A stretch of DNA of 28,363 nucleotides from an uncultured Clostridia bacterium (GTDB taxonomy: Bacteria; Bacillota; Clostridia; Oscillospirales; CAG-272): the NCBI GenBank assembly GCA_945936265.1, contig CAMETB010000002.1, forward strand, positions 1 to 28,363, written 5' to 3'. The notes under the pieces were generated by a model. That model was not told where the DNA came from. It did not search any database and was given only the letters and a program-made list of their open reading frames with translations. Of this stretch, positions 22,372 through 28,363 are shown one piece after another (the first letter of the stretch is position 1; every line of letters starts with the position of its first letter). The translations under genes were made by a program, and so were the position numbers.

Positions 22372-24612
22372 TTATTTCTCCTTTCTTGTGTTGCTCTCTG
22401 CGGTAACCTGTATTTCAAGCTCTCTTAACACCTCGTAAAGCGAAGCTTCCAGAAGAGGCTCCTTTATATTTCTTATTATATTAAGATACGCTTTGCCTCT
22501 GTATGTTATAAGTCCGCAGTTATACGGGGCGCAGGATTGAACGCCGAGTACAAAGTCAAAACGCTCTGTATATTTTTCCATCTCTTCCGGTACCGAAATA
22601 ACCCCGAGATTTGAGAAACTGAAGCACGACGTTTTTTCACCGACGGAGTTAAATACCATTTTCATAACGAAATTCTTTATAAACAAGGGCATAAGCTTTA
22701 CGAAAACTGACTTTTCGTCGCCGACGTTTGACGCAATTATCGAGCTCATATTTTTCGGGGTTATTTCAAGCTGCATGGTGTGGTAAACTATTGAGCATAT
22801 TTCGTCAAATGTGAAGTCTCCGAGGCGCTGATCTATGCCGGGGGTGCAATAAAGAGCAAAGTTACGCAGCGTTTTGCTGGGAAAAAGTTTTCTTAGGTTT
22901 ACAGGGACCAAAACTTTAACGGGTTTTCTCTTTTTCTGACGATGGATCTGCGCGCTTTGTATTCTCGACGTTGCGAGGATAAGAGCGGCAGTCATAAAAG
23001 CGGTGACCGTAATTCCCTTTTCCTTTGCTTTTTTGTGTACTTCCTCTGCGTCGAGAATAAAGGTAGTGTCAGTGCGGAAACCGTCCTCTTCGTACGTCCC
23101 CGACAGGCGAAAAGCGCTCTTTGAGGAGCGAGGGGCTTTTACCTTTCCCTCGTATTTTAAGAAACTGTCCTCAATCTCATCCGGGGACGGCTCTTCAAGG
23201 CGGTCCAAAATACCGTCGACGCAAGGCACCTTTTCCCCGTGCTTCTGATAAAGATACTCGGCAAGCAGAGTTTTTAAGAATACAAATCCGCCGTTGCCGT
23301 CGGTTAAGGCGTGGAAAAACTCCACGGCTATTCGCTTTTCGTAAACTATTACCCGAAAGGCGCATTTTCTTATGTCGTCAAAGAACATTCGTGAAAGCGG
23401 ATATGCTTTTTCCTCCATTATCTCGGGTGCGTGCGGTATCTCCTCAAGATAGTACCAGAACGCCCCTGCTTTCAGCCTTACGGCAATAGAGGGAAAACGC
23501 CTTACCGTCACGTCAAGCGCCACTTTTAAGACGGGTACATCTATTTCTTCGTTAAGCGTTGCGGAAAGACGGAAAACGTTGCTCCAATTTCTGCGCCTTG
23601 CCGCAGGATATATCTTTGCCGCATTGTCAAGGCTCATCCAGCGCAGTTTTTTCTGATGCGGCACCGTGGATTTTATAAATCTTCTTATCTTTTCAAAATC
23701 GCCTTCGTTTTCGGAAAGGCAGTAAAGTACATATGCGTGCCACATATGCGGGGTTACCGTAAGAGTGCTCCTTGATCCCGAGGATATCAGTTTTTCATGA
23801 AGTTTTACCGAGTCATCAAGCAGTATTTCATCGCCTCCGACAAAAATAAGAGATGGGGGCATTTCGGAAAGATCCGCAAACAGAGGAGAGGCAAAAGGAT
23901 TGCTCTTGTTTTCTGCGTCTTTTTTTGGATCTTTCTGCGTTTTCGGATAGGTTTTCCTTTTTTCCGAATCCTCATTTTTTCCGTAAATATAGCAATCGGC
24001 ATAAAATTTAAGAGTTTCTTTTACTATCGATGGGTCAACTTTTTTGTTTGTCTTGTAGGATTTTCCCGAAAGGGTAAGATCGGTCCAGGGCGATATTGCA
24101 ATAAGCCCCGCAGGCATCGGCTCGGAAAGTTCCTTCAGTTTAAGGCAGAGAGAATATATAAGTCCCCCTCCCGCACTCTCACCGGCAAGTATTATCTGCG
24201 ACGGACGGTAACCCGATGAAATAAGATAGTGATAAGCATAAAGAGCGTCGCTTACGGCGGCAGGAAAAATGTCTTCGGGCGCCAGCCGGTACGCAACGCA
24301 AAGGACCTTTATTCCGCACCTTGCCGAAAGCACCGTGCCAAATCCTTTTGCATAGGTTATATCTCCGCAGGTGTAGCCTCCGCCGTGAAGATAGAGAATA
24401 ATACCGTCGGTTATATCGTCCTTTGGGGTTATAAGCGAGTAAGGACAACCGCCGTTTGTAAAATCGTTATATGAGACCTCGTGCTTTTGCGTCGAGGCCA
24501 TAAGTTGCCCCAGCTTGTCCTGACCTTTTCTCGTCATCTCAAGAGAACAACCCTCGACAAAAGGTTTTAAAACATTTAACTGAGAACGCAGCAATTTTGT
24601 AGTTAAGTTCAT
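22372..24612 (-). CDS. Alpha/beta hydrolase fused to an HxxxDG acyltransferase
   Basis: 746 residues from the ATG at 24612-24610, which has GGGAGGG upstream. A TTG at 24654 is open in frame but has no site. Residues about 20-315 are a hormone-sensitive-lipase type hydrolase: oxyanion HGGG (76-79), nucleophile Ser146 in GESAG, Asp261 and His289 or His292. A charged low-complexity insert lies at about 211-238. Residues about 325-740 resemble condensation or alcohol acetyltransferase domains, with HALTDG at 434-439 (His434, Asp438). No signal peptide is visible. The joined activities suggest acyl transfer and ester hydrolysis on one substrate, but the substrate is unknown. Confidence 0.82.
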   Translation of the reverse strand: MNLTTKLLRSQLNVLKPFVEGCSLEMTRKGQDKLGQLMASTQKHEVSYNDFTNGGCPYSLITPKDDITDGIILYLHGGGYTCGDITYAKGFGTVLSARCGIKVLCVAYRLAPEDIFPAAVSDALYAYHYLISSGYRPSQIILAGESAGGGLIYSLCLKLKELSEPMPAGLIAISPWTDLTLSGKSYKTNKKVDPSIVKETLKFYADCYIYGKNEDSEKRKTYPKTQKDPKKDAENKSNPFASPLFADLSEMPPSLIFVGGDEILLDDSVKLHEKLISSGSRSTLTVTPHMWHAYVLYCLSENEGDFEKIRRFIKSTVPHQKKLRWMSLDNAAKIYPAARRRNWSNVFRLSATLNEEIDVPVLKVALDVTVRRFPSIAVRLKAGAFWYYLEEIPHAPEIMEEKAYPLSRMFFDDIRKCAFRVIVYEKRIAVEFFHALTDGNGGFVFLKTLLAEYLYQKHGEKVPCVDGILDRLEEPSPDEIEDSFLKYEGKVKAPRSSKSAFRLSGTYEEDGFRTDTTFILDAEEVHKKAKEKGITVTAFMTAALILATSRIQSAQIHRQKKRKPVKVLVPVNLRKLFPSKTLRNFALYCTPGIDQRLGDFTFDEICSIVYHTMQLEITPKNMSSIIASNVGDEKSVFVKLMPLFIKNFVMKMVFNSVGEKTSCFSFSNLGVISVPEEMEKYTERFDFVLGVQSCAPYNCGLITYRGKAYLNIIRNIKEPLLEASLYEVLRELEIQVTAESNTRKEK

Positions 24613-24669
24613 TTTTCCCTCCCGTGAGGCAAAGATGTTAAGATGAGCTGTCAATTTGCTCTTTTGTAT

Positions 24670-24698
24670 ATATTATCATAAAAGCAAAAAAAATTCAA
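24670..24698 (-). promoter_or_regulatory. Promoter of the hydrolase-acyltransferase unit
   Basis: Reading the minus strand, TTGAAT (24698-24693) and TAATAT (24675-24670) are separated by 17 bases. The leader to the ATG at 24612 is about 50 nt. Confidence 0.65.
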
Positions 24699-24807
24699 TA
24701 GATAAAAGATTTATGCGACTTTGTTCGATACTTTTTTACAAGCCTCCGATAAAATCATATGGAATCGACCGAAAAACTCAAAAACAAATAAAAAAGGCGC
24801 GCACACT

Positions 24808-24840
24808 GTGACATATTTTACCAATTTACCGTGATATAAT
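24808..24840 (+). promoter_or_regulatory. spoIIE promoter with 21-bp spacing (Spo0A-activated type)
   Basis: A -35-like GTGACA (24808-24813) and a perfect TATAAT (24835-24840, with TG one base before) are 21 bases apart, too far for ordinary sigma-A use. This matches the unusual spacing known for the Spo0A-activated B. subtilis spoIIE promoter (21 bp) and spoIIG promoter (22 bp). Weak 0A-box-like sequences lie upstream: TTCGATA (24724-24730, one mismatch to TTCGACA) and ATCGACC (24764-24770, two mismatches). Confidence 0.6.
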
Positions 24841-24878
24841 TTTGTTGAATGTAATTATATGAAAAGCGGAGGTAAAAT

Positions 24879-27197
24879 ATGAATACGCCAAGCGTAAAAC
24901 AGTTGAAAAAGATAAAAATTTCGCCCGAGGTAAAGATGGTAATTACAGAATGTTTTCTTTTCGCGGCGGGATTTTTCCTGACCCCGATAAAATTTATTTT
25001 CGGGACATATCCATTCGGACTTGCACTTGTCGCCGCATGCGGCAAATACACGCCGTTTGCTTTTGCAGGCGCAATTCTTTCGGTCGCTTTTACTATGAAA
25101 GGGGACCCTGTATATCTTATCTGTTTTGGCGCACTTATGGGTTTAAGAATAATCGGAAGCCTTTGGATTGGTGCGGACAAGCCTGCCAGAAGAATGCTCG
25201 GCGAGGAGAAAAAGAATAATATAATTTCCTCTCTGTTCTGTGAAAATATCTCGGTACGTGTCGCTATATGCTCACTATGCGCACTCGGAGCAGGCGCATA
25301 CCGCGTAGTTTCGGGAGGATACCTTTATTACGACATTTTTGTGCTTCTGTTCTTTACGGTATTTGCGGGAATAATGACATATTGTTTTAACGGAGCACTT
25401 GAAGGCACAAAAAACCGCAGTTTTCTCTTTGCGCTTACTTCATTTTCTTTTTGTGCGGTTTATGCTCTGTCAGGCAAAGAGATACAGGGAATAGATATTG
25501 CAATAATATTTTCTTATGCTCTGACGCTTTATATCTCAAGATATATGTCGGGTGCAAAGGGCGCCGCGGTAGGTACTGTATTAGGTATCGTGCAAAACAT
25601 TTCTTTTGCTCCGATATATGCAATAGCCGCTACAGTGTCGGGATTTTTATGGGCAACCTCTCCATATCTTGCAATAATGAGCGCATTTATCCTGAGCGTC
25701 GGATACGGCATTTTTGTGTCCGGATATGAGGCGGTGGTCTATCTGGTCCCGGAAATACTGGGGGCTTCACTTATTATGTATCCATTGCTCAAATTCGAGA
25801 TGATACCAAGACCTGCCTTCCTCAGAAAAGATACGGAGGCGAAAAGCATGGAGGCTTTTGCGGCGGAGAAAAAAATAGACGATGTAAAAACCAAAATATC
25901 ATCCCTTTCGGCGTCATTCAAGGATATTTCGGAAATGTTCGGAGAAGTGTCCGAAAAAATTAAAAATCCAAGCCGTGCCGGTCTTGAAAATATGTGTCTT
26001 GAAGAGTGTGAAAAATATTGTTCTTCCTGCCCGAAGGATAAAATATGCTGGGAGAAGGATATAAACACAACAGAGGATAATATATCGAAAATGGGCGGCG
26101 CAGTGTATGAAAACGGCAATGTCAACTATACGGATATAGACGAAAAATTTCTGCACAGATGCCCGAACATAGATAAAATATTCGAGCGTATAAACAGCAG
26201 AAATGTATCCGTAAATACAGACTTTTTAAGAAACAATAAACTTGAGGTAAGTGCAAGGGATTATGATCTTGTCTCGCAGATGCTCTCATGCGTATATTCT
26301 TCCGTCGAGGACGAGAGTATAGAGGATGTGCCCATGAGCGAAAAAGTTTCGCGCGCTTCTTCAAAAATCGGATTTATATGCGATAAGATAGAGGTTTACG
26401 GAAACAGAAAGAAAAAGGTTATAGCAACGGGCGTTGACACGGAGAGAACAAAGTGTACGGTAAGAGAATTTACCGACGCCATTGAAAAGATTATGGGTGT
26501 AAAACTTTCAGAACCCGTTATAGAGGACGACAACGGTTACGCAACCCTCGTTTGCGAGTCGGAAAAGAAATTCGGTATAAAATCGTCATGGTCGTCGAGC
26601 GTCACTGACAACGAGGAAGTAAACGGCGACACGGTAAGTTCGTTTGACGGTGCGTCGGACAAGCATTATATGCTGGTATGCGACGGTATGGGCAGTGGCA
26701 CTGAGGCGCAGATGACATCGTCAATGTGCGCGTTGTTCCTCGAAAAGATACTTTCCGCCACAAGCGAAAAAGAGGTTGCACTCTCAATGCTTAACAACTT
26801 TATAAGAGCAAAAAATCTCGAATGTTCCTCAAGCGTCGATCTTATGGAAATAGATCTGATAACGGGCAAAGGCACGTTTGTAAAGAGCGGTGCGGCGCCA
26901 TCGTTTATAAAACGGGGTGAAAATGTTTTCAAATTGCACTCAAAGACTGCTCCCATCGGAATTATGAAAAATATAGATGCGGAGCAACTCGGGTTTGAAG
27001 TAAGGCGCGGAGACATTCTTGTTATGGTAAGCGACGGTATTGTATCAAGCGCCGAAGAGAGCGACTGGCTGGTTTCTCTTATCACCTCGTTTAACGGTGA
27101 CGACATAGACGCTTTGCCCGAGCGTATAATCAAAGAGGCAAAGGAGCGCAACTTGCGAAAGGACGATATGAGTGCCTGCGTTGTACAGATAGCATAA
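24879..27197 (+). CDS. spoIIE: Stage II sporulation protein E, membrane PP2C phosphatase
   Basis: 772 residues (B. subtilis protein 827). SpoIIE dephosphorylates SpoIIAA to release sigma-F in the forespore and interacts with FtsZ at the polar septum. Residues about 20-310 hold roughly ten hydrophobic segments. A central domain has a cysteine cluster (CSSCPKDKICW near 385). The C-terminal PP2C domain carries metal aspartates Asp602 in VCDGMGSG, Asp719 in MVSDG and Asp763 in the DDMSA motif. GGAGG lies six bases upstream of the ATG. Unlike B. subtilis, tilS, hpt and ftsH do not follow. Presence of this gene shows a sporulating lineage. Confidence 0.95.
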   Translation: MNTPSVKQLKKIKISPEVKMVITECFLFAAGFFLTPIKFIFGTYPFGLALVAACGKYTPFAFAGAILSVAFTMKGDPVYLICFGALMGLRIIGSLWIGADKPARRMLGEEKKNNIISSLFCENISVRVAICSLCALGAGAYRVVSGGYLYYDIFVLLFFTVFAGIMTYCFNGALEGTKNRSFLFALTSFSFCAVYALSGKEIQGIDIAIIFSYALTLYISRYMSGAKGAAVGTVLGIVQNISFAPIYAIAATVSGFLWATSPYLAIMSAFILSVGYGIFVSGYEAVVYLVPEILGASLIMYPLLKFEMIPRPAFLRKDTEAKSMEAFAAEKKIDDVKTKISSLSASFKDISEMFGEVSEKIKNPSRAGLENMCLEECEKYCSSCPKDKICWEKDINTTEDNISKMGGAVYENGNVNYTDIDEKFLHRCPNIDKIFERINSRNVSVNTDFLRNNKLEVSARDYDLVSQMLSCVYSSVEDESIEDVPMSEKVSRASSKIGFICDKIEVYGNRKKKVIATGVDTERTKCTVREFTDAIEKIMGVKLSEPVIEDDNGYATLVCESEKKFGIKSSWSSSVTDNEEVNGDTVSSFDGASDKHYMLVCDGMGSGTEAQMTSSMCALFLEKILSATSEKEVALSMLNNFIRAKNLECSSSVDLMEIDLITGKGTFVKSGAAPSFIKRGENVFKLHSKTAPIGIMKNIDAEQLGFEVRRGDILVMVSDGIVSSAEESDWLVSLITSFNGDDIDALPERIIKEAKERNLRKDDMSACVVQIA

Positions 27198-27203
27198 AAT
27201 TTT

Positions 27204-27228
27204 GACCGGTACAATTTTTGTGCCGGTC
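27204..27228 (+). terminator. Terminator of spoIIE
   Basis: An 11-bp stem (27204-27214 with 27218-27228, one U-G pair) with a TTT loop starts six bases after the spoIIE stop. It is followed by TCTGTTTGT, a poor T-run, so termination may be partial. Confidence 0.7.
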
Positions 27229-27279
27229 TCTGTTTGTAAAATAAATTGCTGACTTATATAAATATTTTACGCAAATATA

Positions 27280-27308
27280 TTGTATTTTTCACGCTTTTGT
27301 GCTAAACT
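27280..27308 (+). promoter_or_regulatory. Candidate promoter of the permease gene
   Basis: TTGTAT (27280-27285), a 17-base spacer and TAAACT (27303-27308) with TG one base before the -10. The region shares the GTGTGGCT and GTGCTAAAA words with the tyrS promoter region. Confidence 0.5.
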
Positions 27309-27360
27309 GTGTGGCTGGTGGCATACCTACGTGTGCTAAAAACATTCGCGGAGTTTTCTT

Positions 27361-28363
27361 ATGGACGCTTCTTTGTTAATATTTATCTTAACCGCTTTGG
27401 CGGTTTGCTTGTCCGTCATATTCAAGCCGGAAATTAAAATAGGCAGAATATCTGTCGGCACTTATATGATAGTATCCCTTGTCGGTGCTTTGGCAATTTT
27501 AATCTCGGGCGCGTTGCCGATAGACCTTCTTTTCTCGGGACTTACATCAGACGACGCGATAAACCCGATAAAGATACTCGTTCTTTTCCTTACCGTTACC
27601 TTTATATCGGTTTATCTTGATGAGCTCGGCTTTTTCGAGTACCTTGCAAACAGGGTATTGGCAAACGGCAAAACGGGGCAGACGGGACTCTTCTTAAAAC
27701 TCTATTTTACTGTCGCGTTCCTTACCGTGTTCACCTCCAACGATATAATAATTCTCACTTTCACGCCGTTTATCTGTTGCTTTACCAAAAATGCGAAAAT
27801 AAATCCCTTGCCGTATCTTTTTGCGGAGTTTTTTGCGGCAAACACGTGGAGTATGTTTTTGATAATAGGCAACCCGACGAATATATATCTTGCCACCTCG
27901 TGCGGAGCCGACTTTTTCGAGTACCTTAAAATTATGGCTTTGCCAACCGTTTTTGCCGGTGGAGTGTCGCTTTTAATTCTGTTTTTGATATTCCGAAAGA
28001 CGCTTAAGGAAAAAATCGATAGGGATATATCACCAAACGTGCACCTTAATAAAACACTTGTCACCGTAGGAGTGGTTCACCTTGCTCTTTGCATAGTCCT
28101 TCTGGCAATAAGCTCGTACGTAGGTCTTGAAATGTATGTAATAACCTCGGCACTCGCGCTTTCCCTTGCCGTCTTTACTCTTATTTATAAGGCGGTAAAA
28201 AAAGAGGGCGGAGCAGTCCTTATAAAATCGCTTCGCCGTCTGCCTTATCAACTTGCGCCGTTTGTGCTTTCTATGTTCACGCTTGTCCTCTCGCTTGAAC
28301 ATTCGGGCAACGCACAAAAAATAGCCGAGTTGCTTTTCTCCTTTTACCCGATTATGTCCGTAG
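27361..28363 (+). CDS. ArsB/NhaD-type anion or ion permease, N-terminal part (3' end outside window)
   Basis: The frame is open from ATG 27361 to the window edge, 334 residues, so the C-terminus is missing. GGAG lies seven bases before the ATG. The protein is very hydrophobic with many membrane helices. FTSNDIIILTFTPF and the hairpin motif IGNPTNIYLA are characteristic of the ArsB/NhaD and related SLC13-like ion transporter superfamily, where the (N/S)PTN-type loop binds the ion. The substrate (arsenite, sodium, dicarboxylate or other) cannot be told. No arsR or arsC is nearby, so an arsenic role is not supported. Confidence 0.85.
   Translation, partial: MDASLLIFILTALAVCLSVIFKPEIKIGRISVGTYMIVSLVGALAILISGALPIDLLFSGLTSDDAINPIKILVLFLTVTFISVYLDELGFFEYLANRVLANGKTGQTGLFLKLYFTVAFLTVFTSNDIIILTFTPFICCFTKNAKINPLPYLFAEFFAANTWSMFLIIGNPTNIYLATSCGADFFEYLKIMALPTVFAGGVSLLILFLIFRKTLKEKIDRDISPNVHLNKTLVTVGVVHLALCIVLLAISSYVGLEMYVITSALALSLAVFTLIYKAVKKEGGAVLIKSLRRLPYQLAPFVLSMFTLVLSLEHSGNAQKIAELLFSFYPIMSV

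Noticed and set aside
24613..24654. TTG start that would add 14 residues to the hydrolase-acyltransferase
   Set aside because: No ribosome binding site is present, while the internal ATG at 24612 has GGGAGGG just upstream.
27361..28363. Arsenite resistance operon
   Set aside because: The permease has superfamily motifs only; no arsR, arsA or arsC is visible and the C-terminus is missing, so a specific ArsB call is not justified.
1..28363. CRISPR arrays, tRNAs, insertion sequences or prophage genes
   Set aside because: No regularly spaced repeats, cloverleaf genes, transposases or phage proteins were found by reading both strands.

Overview
The window is chromosomal DNA from a spore-forming member of the Bacillota, most likely class Clostridia. 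The evidence is a complete S10-spc-alpha ribosomal protein cluster in Gram-positive order, strong AGGAGG ribosome binding sites, sigma-A type promoters, zinc-binding (C+) forms of S4, S14 and L36, a zinc-lid adenylate kinase, and a SpoIIE sporulation phosphatase. No species can be named from the sequence alone.

Positions 2-262 hold the 3' end of araD (L-ribulose-5-phosphate 4-epimerase), closed by an intrinsic terminator. An AT-rich non-coding stretch follows (305-689). A promoter with an extended -10 element (690-719) and a GC-richer, structured leader of about 270 nt then lead into rpsJ.

Positions 997-16745 form one co-directional translation super-operon: rpsJ rplC rplD rplW rplB rpsS rplV rpsC rplP rpmC rpsQ rplN rplX rplE rpsN rpsH rplF rplR rpsE rpmD rplO secY adk map infA rpmJ rpsM rpsK rpsD rpoA rplQ. 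It encodes ribosomal proteins of both subunits, the SecY channel, adenylate kinase, methionine aminopeptidase, IF-1 and the RNA polymerase alpha subunit. Most junctions are tight, with rplD/rplW and rpsC/rplP overlapping. Several junctions are widened to 60-160 nt and carry perfect inverted repeats that could be regulatory or mRNA-processing structures. A strong terminator (16767-16813) ends the cluster.

Positions 16843-21555 hold three short plus-strand units. The first is a ribokinase and an ADP-ribosylglycohydrolase-family protein behind a near-consensus promoter. The second is tyrS with its own promoter and no T-box leader. The third is trxB (thioredoxin reductase).

Positions 21672-24612 on the minus strand encode an unusual two-gene unit. 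One product fuses an HSL-type alpha/beta hydrolase to an HxxxDG acyltransferase. The other is a small six-helix membrane protein with an N-terminal zinc ribbon. This is the least explained part of the window.

Positions 24808-28363 hold spoIIE and the 5' part of an ArsB/NhaD-type transporter gene. The spoIIE promoter has the 21-bp spacing known from the Spo0A-activated B. subtilis spoIIE promoter. No tRNA, rRNA, CRISPR array, insertion sequence or phage gene was seen.
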